This document shows, piece by piece, positions 1 through 11,699 of a DNA stretch of 64,000 nt. The stretch lies in NCBI GenBank assembly GCA_916613615.1, contig OU744734.1:34850801-34914800 (forward strand), in the 5' to 3' direction. The DNA comes from Steromphala cineraria (lineage: Eukaryota > Mollusca > Gastropoda > Trochida > Trochidae). Every line of letters begins with the position of its first letter. Positions within the stretch are counted from its first letter, which is position 1. A program made the translations under genes and the position numbers. The notes beneath the pieces were generated by a model. It worked only from the letters and a program-made list of their open reading frames with translations, was not told the origin of the DNA and ran no database searches.

Positions 1-3000
1 CAAACAAAAACATTCTCATTCATTATTTGTATGTTGATGTTCTCATTGTAACAAAACGGAATATATACTTAAACTATGTATTACCCGGTACATATGATAT
101 TACATCACTATCATGGAACCTCAGGATGTTAGTTAAAATGAACAGAGGCTAATGCTCGCAATGAGCTGCCTCTGTGGGAAGGAATGATGACCCCAGTGCC
201 TAGAGACAAGGCAAAATATAACGGCCATCAGACGAGATAATTTATAAAGATAAACAATACATGATATACTTTGTCTATAAAACTGATAGTGAATTTTCCT
301 TGTTATTTTGGGGGTAACACAAAGTGAATCAAATCCAATCCAAGACTTATTTATAATCACTTTTCTGTACAGATACTCACATCTACAGTGTATAGGGAAA
401 TCCTGGTCATGCAGACTATCAATCCTTCATGTTGTCAACAATGTAGATGTTGCGAGGATACCTTATATCATGCTCCATGAACTGTAATGAAATGGCACAG
501 ATATTCATTACTTGAAATTATAACCTTCTTTTCAAACAAAAACATTCTCATTAATTTTTCATGTAATTTAAAGAAGTTATTACTAATTTGTATGATCATC
601 TTCAAAAAAATTAATTATCATGGATCATGAATTATTTTCATAGTGCCAATATTGAAGGCGTAGCATATGACTGAAATATTGCCCAAGCGGCGTAAAACAA
701 TAACTCAATCACTGAAGCAATAGGACAGAAAATTTATGCAAATTAATCACAAAACTTCTGCAATCAATTTTCATGTACAATGTAATGAATGTAAAACCTT
801 CCTATGGTCAACTACAATGCTCTTTAATCAATTTCCATTATCACTATTGATAACATTTTGCAAATTATTTTGGTTATGAATAGACCATAGATATACCTCA
901 AATTATTTTCATAACAAAAGAAAGCTCTCTTTTTTTTTCATTAAACAACACTTCCATTTTTAGTAATTATCGGTACTAGGTTATTTGATTGATAAGATGT
1001 ATAAGGATATAAACACCAGAGGCACCTGGTTTTACCAGTCACCTGTTTTCGTGGTAATAACAAATACAATCACATCTCAATGACTGCATACTTGTTTCTG
1101 TTCTGAGCAGTAGTATATTACCAGGACTTATGAGTATATGATCAGTGTATATTCTGCATGTATTTAAAAAGATATGTACAACTATTTCATTAATCTGTTC
1201 AACTTCTCACTTGAGTGATGATAAATGAAGGATATTTGATGCTTTTCACAAAACTCTATTTTCAACAAGATTCATGTTTTATTTTAGAAACCAACCTACT
1301 CCATATTTTTCCAAAGATTGTGTAGCAAAGTCATGTAACCATATCCTTGATAAATTGACAGTAATCCCTTTTTAATTTAATAATCTGTCAAATGACGGAA
1401 AAGTTATTTCTTTCTATTTTTGTTGTTGCCATTTTAAAGGATTTTACAGTGCAAAGAAAATTGAGGTTTGCATGAACACTTATAACTTGTTTTAAATGCT
1501 TATATAGAATCTTCAGTGTCATTAATTGCAAGTTATTTGGCTAATGAAATATTTTCTATAACAAAATATACTCCAAGTTCCAATATCATTCCTTTACTTT
1601 ACCAAAATTACAACTTTTTCTGTATAATGTAATGTAAAACTTTAATGTGATGTAAACTATCTAAACATATGTCAACTTTATTCAAAGGATAATTTTCTGG
1701 ATCAAACAATTTTAAAAATAATAAAAAAAACTTTTTCAAAGAAAAATACAATGAAAACTATTTATATCATAAAGATAAGCACAAATGGGCAGTATGAAGG
1801 TGGTCCCTATTATCGTGGGTCTTATTGTTTCACATGTATATTTCCCTCTAAATGAGTACAATCTAAATATTGTATCTTGTTTTTTAACTCTGCACGTATA
1901 TCCTTCCAAAAAATGTTTATTAAACTTCTATCTATGGAAAAAATATTTTTGGACATCAATTTAAAAAATCTTATCAGTGTGATGTATTTTATCTGAAGTG
2001 TCCCTATTATCAAGGTAATTAGTATATGATAAATAAATTATTCTCTGTAGATATTATCACCAATGTAAGATTATTATTTACAAATTGAATATAAATTGAA
2101 TTGAAATAAGGATATTAAAAACAATATTTGCAAAGCTGTAACAAAACAATTCTAATAAAAAGACGCCTTGTCGCACTTTTACCTGGCAGCCATTTTTGAT
2201 GAGTGATTTGAACACTATCTTAACAAAATGCCATTTTTTACTATAAAAGTATACATATAATATGTAAGTTACATTGGTCCTGACAAGTGAGATCATTGTT
2301 TTCACATTTATTGTACCTATAAAATAAAAATAGAATGTTGCAATCTATTTTGAGCTCAATTATAACCTACTTTTATATGGCGAAAAGGTAATAATTTTAG
2401 GGTTTGTATCTTATTTTCGCCCTAAATGTAATTCTTCATTCAACATCTTTGAAACCATCAATACATTTTCCTTTCATTCTTTTCTGTTTGTTATCTATCG
2501 AACTATTTACATACAAAATAAAAAAAACTCTGGGACAATAATTCTTGAAGACAGGATCTTTTTTTAATGATTTGCACATGCAGTATATATTTCATGAACG
2601 CAAATGATACTAAATATTTCAGATCACTAAAACTGTGAGAAAATATTACTGAACATTTGAAAAATTGTTGTTTAAAATGCCTCAGTATTTAGTTTATTCA
2701 TCTATGATGTGCTATGCATATATAAATATTCCTTGTAGGCATTGGAGAATTAAATGAGTTTACCACGATAATAGAGTTACCACGATAATAGGGTCACTAG
2801 CCATAACTTTCTGGAAAATTGTGAACCATATTCATCAAAAGTTTTGTTTTTTTTAAATTTAGATGTGTCATTTTGGTTTCATGGTATAGTTTGTGATTGT
2901 TTGTTTGTGATTTTATTTTTGTAAATCGTTCATTACATATTACTTGATTTCTAAATATAAACCTACCATATCTTAAAAATTGCTATACATGACTTTGTTC
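1..3000. other. Gene-poor AT-rich stretch
   Basis: No convincing coding exon was seen on either strand; the short open frames are AT-driven. A direct repeat (CAAACAAAAACATTCTCATT) occurs at about 1-20 and again at about 534. The phrase CCCTATTATCGTGG near 1804 recurs inverted near 2776 (CCACGATAATAGGG) and once more just before it, so about 980 bp may be an old element with short terminal inverted repeats. The interior shows nothing recognisable. Confidence 0.5.
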
Positions 3001-3013
3001 CCCGAAAGTACTC

Positions 3014-3470
3014 TCATAAGGCAATGTTGGGCATCATCTGCAAGAAAAGAAAATTTGCCATTATTTTTACAATTTATATGTAGTTGAAATAGTAAACAAA
3101 TAAAAGTACCGTATACACGCCGATTTCCAAACAATCATATAGAAATTCTTACATTCATTATCAATATCATTAGAATCATGGTTCTCGACCGCATCTCTAT
3201 ATTTTTACTTAGTCATAGAAGATGCAGCTGCGTTCCCGAGCAGAGATTCTGACACGGTAAACGAGAGAGAAAAGGGTTATTTACGCGGAATTTTACTGTT
3301 TTCCAAATCCTTTCACATGAAGTCGCTCAATGAATACATTTAACTTCTTTTAGGGCGAGAGTGGACATCGAAAATAGAAAAAACATCGCTTACCTGCAGC
3401 GTTCGATGCTTGCGGGCGGCCATCATGCTCAGCGTAACCAGTGGTAACCAAAACAAAGACTGGGCGTGCT
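3014..3470 (-). other. Candidate first exon and short second exon of an unseen transcript
   Basis: On the minus strand a tandem ATG (3426 and 3423) is followed by codons reading MMAARKHRTLQ and then a strong donor, CAG|GTAAGC, with the exon ending at 3394. About 360 bp downstream a pyrimidine-rich acceptor (TTTTCTTTTCTTGCAG) opens an exon at 3037. Joining in the ATG frame gives only seven more codons before a stop at 3014-3016. The other phase-compatible frame stays open for about 22 codons. The splice signals look real but the coding frame is undecided; it may be a 5' UTR with a short upstream ORF or a noncoding RNA. Confidence 0.3.
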
Positions 3471-3512
3471 CGCTAAATCTGGCTAGATAATAACGATGCG
3501 CTGCGCTCGCGC

Positions 3513-3657
3513 GAGGTTATTGAATCCGTTATGAGGTTATAAAATCCATTGTGAGGTTACTTAATCCGTTTCGGAGGTTATATTTACCCTTTTTGAGGTT
3601 TTCCAATCCGTTCATGAGGTTATATGTACCATTACGAGGTTATTTAATCAGTTACTT
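3513..3657. repeat. Degenerate tandem repeat, GAGGTTA-type unit
   Basis: About six imperfect units of 20-25 bp, each starting GAGGTTA and mostly ending AATCCGTT. Units differ by several substitutions, so the array is old. It abuts a truncated copy of the palindrome/CRE element family and separates it from the candidate exon at 3394-3470. Confidence 0.75.
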
Positions 3658-3667
3658 TGGTAGGCCT

Positions 3668-4046
3668 GCGTTCGCAGTGAAAATATAAGTTATTTTCACT
3701 GTAGCTTGATAGACAGTATATTTCACTGATAAATCCCAGTATTTAACTGCTCGCCATATAATAAATAAGTGATATCACACTCACAACAAAAGATATTCTG
3801 TTTATTGTATGCCTCTGTGGTCGAAAATGTTGTAATTTATGTCCAAAAGGCTTTGACTCGAGAATTTTCTGGCGACGTCATACCATATTGTTGATTGTAA
3901 CTTAGCGACGGCGATGACGTCGCGTTGATTGTAGAAGTGACGTCAAACCATTGTACACAAGACGTCATCCCCTCTGTGATATTTTTACTGACTTGAAAAA
4001 GTGATATCACACTCAGTGGCGAGAACACTTTTCTAGAACTGAGAAA
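3668..4046 (+). mobile_element. Remnants of palindrome/CRE-box elements
   Basis: Positions 3668-3765 match 5074-5171 almost base for base and end in the same terminus, CCATATAATAAA, so this is the 3' end of a 5'-truncated family copy. The following stretch to 4046 has the family's internal signature: a TATTCTGTTTATTGTATG-like joint, then spaced GACGTCA boxes around 3872, 3918, 3940 and 3961 with CCATTGT between them. The phrase AGTGATATCACACTCA occurs near 3769 and again near 4000. No coding capacity was seen. Confidence 0.6.
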
Positions 4047-5232
4047 TAGAGGTTATTACACGCCCGTGTAAGATACCGCAGTGTAATATTTATACGGCAA
4101 TATTGAACTAGTGTAATATCACAATGCAAGTATGACGTCACAGATGTGAGCTGTTGTGACGTCACAATGTAAGCGCTTTTGTCACAATGGGTGCCGAGTC
4201 GCGGAACTGTTAGTTTCAGCACATTTTCGGCAAGTTTGCGTGATTTTTAGGGCAAGTAATAAACAGAATACTAAACTTCCTTCCATTTAATACTATTTTT
4301 ATTAAACTCGTGAATGATTTGGTATCAAACTCGCTTTTCGCTCGTTTCATACAAAATCATTAACTCGTTTAATAAAAATAGTATTAAATGGAAGGTCGTT
4401 TAGTATATACTAAACTTCCTTCCATTTAATACTATTTTTATTATACTAAACTTCCTTCCATTTAATACTATTTTTATTAAACGAGTTAATGATTTTGCAT
4501 AAAACGAGCGAAAGCGAGTTTGATACCAAATCTTTCACGAGTTTAATAAAAATGGTATTAAATGGAAGGAAGTTTAGTATTCTGTTTATTACTTGCCCTA
4601 AATATCACGCAAACTTGCCGAAAATGTGCTGAAACTAACAGTTCCGCGCCTCGGCACCCATTGTTACGAAGCGCTTACACTGTGACTTCACAACAGCTCA
4701 CTTCTGTGACGTCATACTTGCATTGTGATATTACACTAGTTTAATATTGCCGTATAAATATTACATAGAGGATATCTGTCTTTTCTTGACAAATACCATG
4801 TTTATCTCATCGAGTGAGGTAGAAAGGTTATATTTTCACGAGTGGCGTAGCGTAACTTTTCTACCCCACGAGATGAGATAAACATGGTATTTGTCAAGAA
4901 TTGACGGATATTCTATTTATTATATGATTTTACCATTGTAAATACGTCCGAAAAGGGTCATTTTCAAGCCGAGCGGCCGCTAGGAACAGCCCGTCACCAC
5001 AGTAACACTGTGACGTCATAAGCCAATTCGCCGCGTGAGCCCATTGTTTAATGACGTCAAATTATATCTACCGGCGTTCGCAGTGAAAATATATGTTATT
5101 TTCACTGTAGCTTGATAGACAGTTTATTTCACTGATAAATCCCAGTATTTTACTGCTCGCCATATAATAAACTGCGGTATCTTACACGGGCGTGTAATAA
5201 AACTCAGTCTCTCACCGCTTAGCATATAATAA
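4047..5232. mobile_element. Large foldback element with nested younger element
   Basis: Arms of several hundred bases face each other: 4053-4260 is complementary to about 4590-4765 continued at 5172-5200. The centre (about 4270-4590) consists of two further hairpins with loops reading CGAGCGAAAGCGAG or similar. It starts TAGAGG and ends ATATAATAA, the termini shared with the copies at 4766 and 12908. The right arm is interrupted by the 406-bp element at 4766-5171; without it the element would be 780 bp. GACGTCA boxes lie in both arms. No transposase is encoded, so it is non-autonomous. Confidence 0.75.
4766..5171 (+). mobile_element. Palindrome/CRE-box element inserted in the arm of another copy
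   Basis: A 406-bp element running from TAGAGGATATCTG to CATATAATAAA. Its parts in order are: a long hairpin (4773-4920), a TATTTATTATATGA joint, a region with TGACGTCA boxes near 5010 and 5052 and the phrase CCATTGTT, a short hairpin (about 5080-5110), and the terminus. The flanks read ATTACA and CTGCGG. The intact opposite arm of the host palindrome reads CCGCAGTGTAAT, whose complement is ATTACACTGCGG, so the empty site is known exactly. There is no target duplication beyond one ambiguous A. Closest copy: 12908-13360. Confidence 0.85.
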
Positions 5233-6053
5233 TAAGAGAATGCTTTGTTTGGTTCCAGTTTATTACATTCAGCAACTGGATTACATTGCGAAATACGTGA
5301 AGCAATGTACATGAGAAAGTTTGAAAGAGAAAATGCAAACATTACAAAACTAACATAAGTTCGTAAACAGATCAATATGTTCACTTGAAAGCTCAACGTT
5401 TCAAACGTTTGTTAATTGACAAAGTTCCTACTTACAAATAATGTTATCCTTTTTCTTTGGAAACATTTTTTATAGAGTACATGTACTTTCGAATCTATGA
5501 ATGTCTCAATAAATCGGAAAATATTATAATAAAGGATGTTTATATTAATAGATGAGAAAACTAAATGAAATTACTTGATAAATTTATGGATGAACTTGAT
5601 TTACATATATCACATGATTATTTGGTCTAAGAATTATTACTATTACCACTATACTTAATGATATTTACTTATCTACTTGTATTGTTTGTTCTATATTCTG
5701 AAATTTCCAATCTGAACAACTTCTCATCGAGGAAATATTTCATTGAAAGTAAGATCTGAATACGTAGTTCTTTGGCATGTCCAGTTGACCTTTAACTTGT
5801 CCTTGACATTGGTTGAAAAGTTTCATGGTTGATTGACATGAATGTAAGGAATCAACAAATTAATCACAAAATCACAACGAAGGGTGATTTTCGTTTTAGA
5901 AATCGTAAAACATCTTCTTGAACTAATCAACATTGTACAGCCACGGAAAAGGTCAATTTGACACGCCGAAAAATATAGATCAAATCCTATTATCAATGAA
6001 ACATGACCACAACAGAATTTTGATTCAAATGAAAAAATCTTGAAAGAAATATT

Positions 6054-9000
6054 CTAAATCTTGTAGTTGTTCTTGATCTCCCTCTCCCTGTCCCCCTCGA
6101 TAACCTTCTGGGGTTGGCGGACGAGATAAAAGTTTCCAATGAAGACCTTGTCAACAACCTTCTGGGTCCATTCACAGTTTCTGGCGCGGTTGAGAGTGAA
6201 CCGAGAGTCGGGCACGTAGCAAAGAAGGCCCTTCAATGTCTCCCTCAGGTCGTTTGAAAGGACCATAATATTCTCAGGAGGAAAAGCCAGTGGTCCGACA
6301 CTTTTCGCCATTTCTTCATTACGCAGACGACCAAAAGGAAGTTTTCCAACCGCCATTGTATACAGAACGGCTCCAAGGGACCACAGGTCTGCCATTTTTG
6401 GATTAAAGGGCACGCTGCAGACGATTTCCGGTGCTTGAAATCCCATAGTTCCGCAGGAATCATCACAAAGGGGATCGCCCGTTACGAATTTCACCGAATG
6501 TCCAAAATCGGCAAGCTTGAGGTTGTTTTCGTTGGTGACGAGAATGTTTTGCGGACAAAGATCCCTATGGGCGTAGCCTGACAGATGAACGTACTCAAGA
6601 CCGTCAAGGATTTGCTTGAAATATCTCCTTGCGACTGGTTCCGTTACAAATTTGGCATCTTGGGCTCGCAGAAGTTGTTCAAGGTTTCCGCTCTCGCAGA
6701 ACTCGAGAATGATGCCGGTTCTTCCCTTGTAGGTGAATGTATCGAGGAAGGTTACGATGTTTGGATGGCTGAGACCTTGGTGAAGAAGCATTTCATCTGT
6801 GACGTCATCCTTGGCTCCCCGCTGTTTCCGCTTCCTGCCCGAGTTGAGTTTGATGGCGATCGGCTTGTACTCGCTTTCCCTGCCCTGTTTGTCCGGATGA
6901 AGATCCTGGGCGAGAATGACCGAGCCGGACCGCCCTTTGGCAATGACCTGAAGAGGGTTAAAGCCGAGACTTGACAGCTCCGGGATGATGTCATCATAGA
7001 ACTTGTTGCCTGCAAAATAAAGAATTAAAATTTCATCTTAGTTTTAGAGTAACATTGACTACGTTGTTGCAGTCGTATAGACATGACAAACATAAACAAT
7101 GAAGTTGTGTTAGTGAAAAAGTCAGTCTAAGTAAACCTAGCCTCACTATTATCCGTTACACTGCTATACTGAGTCTAGAAAGGTCTGGTTGAGGGTCGCG
7201 TCAGCCGACCTTTCTGCGACCTATGACCCTCCAACATTATACGTGCGAAGGCACACTATTGTGGCTTGGTAAGATCAGTTCTGATTGGTCAACTTGGTCA
7301 CGTGGGCTGACGCGACTCTCAACCAAGCCTTTCTAGACTCAGTATAGCAGTGTAACGGATAATAGTGAGGCCAGGTTTACTTAGACTGTGAAAAAGTAGT
7401 TTTGATTCCAATTTGGAAAAGATACACATTTAGAGTGTAAAAAGTGAAGAAGCATGAGTTACCTTTTCTTTGGATTTTTAGCATTTGTAACCAATCCACT
7501 ATAATATTTGGAATATCATTGAAGAAAATACGGATAAAATAACCCAAAAATGTTTTCCCTCATCGGTTTACTACTATGAATATAAATTAAAGAGGTGTAT
7601 TATTTGCAGTGTCCCGCAAAGGACGTTGGGAGTATATCCTACCAATAATAAGCCTCACGACGCTGAAAAAGACATGTTCATGTGCGTTGACTTAGCAACC
7701 GTGCAATTGACAATCATAACCACGAATTACAAAACAACATTACAATATCAACGCATTCATCCGACAAATTTATGCCATGATAGATATAATGAAGAAAGAG
7801 AAATCCAAATACACAAATATCACTGGTTGTTGTTTCGATTTACTACGGAAAGTTTTGGAGGGTGGTGTTGTTCAAAATTAGGAACCTTGTCATTGATAAA
7901 AAAAAATGTTTTGGGGGAAAATATTTCTGAATGATTTTCCAACTGAACAATTTAGAGTTACGAGACTTTGCTATTTCTTAAAATTTTGAATTTGAATAGA
8001 CGCCATTTCTCTCAAGACCTCCGTCCGCACACAAACATATATCACACCACCATAGAGCAGGTATTCAATCTCAATGTAATGCATTTGTAATTCAAATATG
8101 TAAATGACATTTCTATCTAGTTTCAAGTGTAATTTGGTAAGGATGAGCGGCATTAACGATATATATCGGTATTTTGAGTTGCCCATTTACCAGAAATTGA
8201 GATGGTATATTCTTCCTATATAATACCGTTTATATCTATCGGAATTAAAACTAGCCAAATTATTTGCATCACAGAATACTTTTGTTGGAATTCAAACAAA
8301 GACATAGATTTCTAACCTGTGTAACCACTACCAACTTATAGTGATGTATATATTATGTACCATGGTGCTCATGTATGTGCGCAATATGTGCACAATCTCT
8401 CTCGGTATATTGGGCGAAGATGTGCTGTTAAATAATTGAAATATGTATACAGATCATAAACAGTGATTAACAAAAATCTCTCTTCCAAACACGGCTGAAA
8501 GCTGAGCAATGATTATCCTTTAAATGCTAACACTGAACAATATAGAATGAAAATTCTTGTATTTGAAAAGTACCAATATATTGCAATACAGAATTGAGGA
8601 ACGATACCCATCCTTATAATTTAGACTATATTTTTGCTTTTCTCATATTCTCACTTTTCCCGCGTTGTTTTGCCTAGTAAAGCGATTGTTATGATGAAGG
8701 TATACTTGCATATAATGTACATTTCCAGTTGCAATTAGCCTCCTTTTCATGTACATTTGTTTCACAATATATCTATTATTATATCTAATGGATGTGGGAT
8801 TAAATCAATTTAATATGTACATAGGCAAAAGCCTTATTAACCTTTTACGTACGCTTCAATCACTATCAGTGTTGTTTTTCAGGGCTTAATCAGCCACATA
8901 ATTCATGGATGTTTCTAAGTTATCACACACCAGAAATTTTCCATGTATTAGTATTTTCTTATGGTGCTAAACAAAGTTTATTCTGAATTGTTGTCCATTG

Positions 9001-10065
9001 CAGATCTCCACCCCACGCTCCTGTGAGAAAAAGTTATGACCAACTCATAATGTTGTATTGTAAATGATTATTACAGTATAATTGCGTTTATACATGTTTC
9101 GTTTGCGTAGTTTGTACAAAAACAGTAAACGACCTCTTATTCGGAAAATTAGCTACTGTACATAGGGAATACTTAACCATTGAGTCAGATATCAAACTTA
9201 GGTGACTTTTCAAACCTTTAAACGAAAGATAGCGAATTGTCTATAATTTTGTGACTGATGTAAAAAGGGAATAGATATCAGGAAATTTAACTTGGTTTAA
9301 GAAATGTACGTTCATTGAGTGTACAAGGAGTGCAATCTGATATAGAAAAGTGAAATTCTTAATCATTCTGGTGACCTGAAAATGACCTGAAATTTCAATT
9401 GGATGCAAAATCTCAATCGAACGTCGTTATTTTGTTTTATGTTCATTTATTCTTAATTACAGTTTAACAAAAAATAAACGGAATCTATATTTGACCTTTG
9501 AATGACCCCTCAACGACAAGGTTTATATATTGTACGATTATGACCAGGTATATCAGGTACGATTAAATATAATAAAATCGCAGTTCTGCGTAACATAAGG
9601 AAATAAACAAATCCCGCCTTCCAAACAAACTAAAACGGTAACAAATTTTACACTTAATTAACATATCAACTTTGTAAAATAGATAAAAAAAGAAGATTGG
9701 TGTTCTGTCGAAAAATTTCTTTACAATTGGCCTGTCTACAGAAATATCGTGGCCAAAATCTTACCTGTACGGATAAGTCGAGCTGGGTATTTGCTGAGGG
9801 GGAGGGGGTACTTTTGCGTCCAAGTGTCCCCAAGGTCACAGGTATGCGAATGAACGCAAGACGTCCCTTCTTCTAGATTTGTGAGGACGGTGACAAACTG
9901 ATGAGCCACATCCGGATTACAGACTACCGAATCTCCGGAAGCGGCATCGGTTAATAAACAGACGCTCTGAGTGTTTGTTGGGATTGCGTCTTTTCCGCCG
10001 TGTGCTTTGCAATTGTCACCCCCAATGTGGGCTTCCATCTTACGCTTTCGGCTGCGTGTGATCAT
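6054..10065 (-). CDS. Atypical Ser/Thr protein kinase, two coding exons
   Basis: Coding exons are 9765-10065 and 6054-7009 (minus strand), joined by a 2755-bp GT-AG intron whose phase-1 junction restores a Gly codon; the product is 418 aa. The start is the first ATG (10065); the frame extends slightly upstream without another ATG. Residues 1-100 are a divergent N-terminus with a basic RSRKRK patch and many cysteines. The kinase domain begins about residue 118: glycine loop with GRSGSV (126-131, first Gly replaced by Ala124), Lys154 in AIK, alpha-C Glu173, HRD 248-250, Asn255, DFG 268-270, APE 293-295 and Asp308 with WSLG. The catalytic loop reads HRDLCPQN, so the usual Lys at 252 is Cys. The C-lobe ends in a short charged tail. 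The fold is protein kinase-like, group unassigned. Exon 2 lacks introns, as in many recently duplicated kinases. Activity is uncertain because of Cys252. Confidence 0.88.
7123..7388. mobile_element. Foldback MITE, CAGTCTAAG family, in kinase intron
   Basis: A 266-bp element whose ends are inverted repeats of about 80 bp (CAGTCTAAGTAAACCTAG at the left, its complement at 7371-7388). The interior has a second inverted pair around GGTTGAGGGTCGCGTCAG. A homologous 255-bp copy lies at 16199-16453. No ORF; non-autonomous. Confidence 0.85.
7400..9760. other. Kinase intron, no other gene seen
   Basis: AT-rich intronic sequence. A few open frames of 70-100 codons occur but none has splice sites, codon bias or recognisable motifs that set it apart from chance. 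Confidence 0.5.
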
Positions 10066-10131
10066 TTCAGCCGAAATTGTTGGCAACCGGCTTCGGCGGC
10101 CATTTGAAAGTCCTTTACTCCATTAGTTCTG

Positions 10132-10162
10132 TGACGTCATCAGCTTTGTGACGTAACGTCAT
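10132..10162. promoter_or_regulatory. CRE-like boxes upstream of the kinase start
   Basis: A palindromic TGACGTCA (10132-10139) and an overlapping TGACGTAACGTCA (10149-10161) lie 67-97 bp upstream of the kinase ATG on the minus strand, where a core promoter would sit. TGACGTCA is the consensus for CREB/ATF bZIP factors. The same octamer is abundant in mobile elements of this window, so it may be an element-derived site rather than a selected promoter. No TATA box was seen. Confidence 0.4.
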
Positions 10163-10888
10163 CGTTTTGCCTTTGTTTCCACTGGCAACAAACAGGAATG
10201 GGCTTACGTTCATATCCACGACATTCCACTCAACGTTTACGAATATAATGAAAGTATTTTGTTACATGCTGAGGAAACAGTTCTTTTGAATTAAAATAGT
10301 AACATTTTCTGGCAATTGTGATAAAATAATGATCGTAATTTCTGCGGTTCTTTTAAAATACTGTCATCAATTTAAAATAAACAAATGTGTATTATATCCC
10401 CTTATGTAAATTACGGTATCCGGTATTATTAGTAAGAATTTAGAGTTTATGTGTTGAAAAATACACACAAAAAGCACAAAAACTTTAAAAATAGCGTAAT
10501 AATTAATTTCGATATTTTAAAAACTCAAACTGACATTTTTTCAAGAGTGAAGACATACTTTTATGGTATTCGGGAATTTTGAACTTTGACAGATCTCTCC
10601 TCATTAGAAATTATTATTAGTTAACTAACAACTCAATCCGCTAGCTTCGTTATTTTTTCAGTCAGTCAGTAATCTCACTCAGTATTAACCTTTCTGAAGG
10701 GCATGTAGAAGTTTTTCCTATCAATATATGCCGTTTTATTATGACCAGAAAGGGTTCTCACAAAAACATCAAACGTTATTTTTAAAACATCCTTTTATAA
10801 TCAATAAGAGTTCTTAAACGAGTGTTTTAAGTGCATGAACCGACGCAAATCCTTTCCCTATATCTAACAATTGAGTGGTGTTCACACT

Positions 10889-11044
10889 CACAGGGACTTG
10901 TATTGCTAATAAAAACTGTTCCTAGTAAGAATACTTGAATACGATAATCGTCTATTACTAATAATACAGTATTAGTAATGGGCGATTATCGTATTCAAGT
11001 ATTCTTACTAGGAACAGTTTTTATTAGCAATACAAGTCCCTGTG
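10889..11044. repeat. Near-perfect palindrome
   Basis: Two arms of about 75 bp (CACAGGGACTTGTATTGC... and its complement) meet around 10966 with almost no spacer. The near-perfect match implies a young or homogenised hairpin. GTTCACACT occurs just outside both arms in the same orientation (about 10880 and 11044) and may be a target duplication. Confidence 0.8.
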
Positions 11045-11272
11045 TTCACACTAACAGAGCCTTTCGCATTATAAGCGACATTTCTTCTCGTGTTTTCAAA
11101 TGAAATAATGATTTTTCACAATGATAACATAATGTACCTAATTTACATTTCATAGGAAAATTTTGAATAAAATAAGTAAATAAGCCAGTTAATAATAACA
11201 TCGAACAGAGATTTGCTGAGATTTTACCAGACTTCAAAACCCTTGAAGGAAGAAATGCTTTTATGAATAAAG

Positions 11273-11403
11273 TCGGTATTCAATGTGTCCGTAGTGCGTA
11301 TTGAATCACTTTATACTAAAATAGTAGAAATTGATTCCATTTAAGCGTTTTGCGAACCATGTTCAATATAAAGTGGTTTAATACGCATTACGGACACAAT
11401 GAA
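11273..11403. mobile_element. Short foldback MITE
   Basis: Inverted arms of about 40 bp: ATTCAATGTGTCCGTAGTGC at the left pairs with GCATTACGGACACAATGAAT at the right. The spacer is about 45 bp. No coding capacity. Confidence 0.7.
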
Positions 11404-11440
11404 TGCCGGCCTAAATGTTAATAATGTCCTCCCATTGTCT

Positions 11441-11690
11441 TTAAAAGGACAGTCCTATCGGCGTATTTTTGTTGTTGTCGAAACGACATTCAAGAGGACG
11501 TAGTTTTTATGCTTTCTGTTATTTGTCAAATTGTTAAATCTAGATTAATTAGAATGTTAATCCCACCAATATATTTGAAAATAAGGTTGAAATAATTATG
11601 TAATATTCATATTAAAGGATAAACAGGGAATTAAGCACTCTTGAAATTTTATTTTCCAAAAAAATTACCCCGATAGGACAGTCTCTTTAA
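11441..11690. mobile_element. TTAA-flanked MITE, GGACAGTCC family
   Basis: TTAA at both ends (11441-11444 and 11687-11690). Terminal inverted repeats contain GGACAGTCCTATCGG and its complement CCGATAGGACAGTC. The interior phrase TTTGTCAAATTGTTAAATCT is shared with a second copy at about 57173-57404. TTAA targets are typical of piggyBac-type transposases. Non-autonomous. Confidence 0.8.
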
Positions 11691-11699
11691 GTCTTTCCA

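Noticed and set aside
3837..4744. Short frames with repeated LTSVTSYLHCDITLV
   Set aside because: They read the two arms of the same palindromic element and are not genes.
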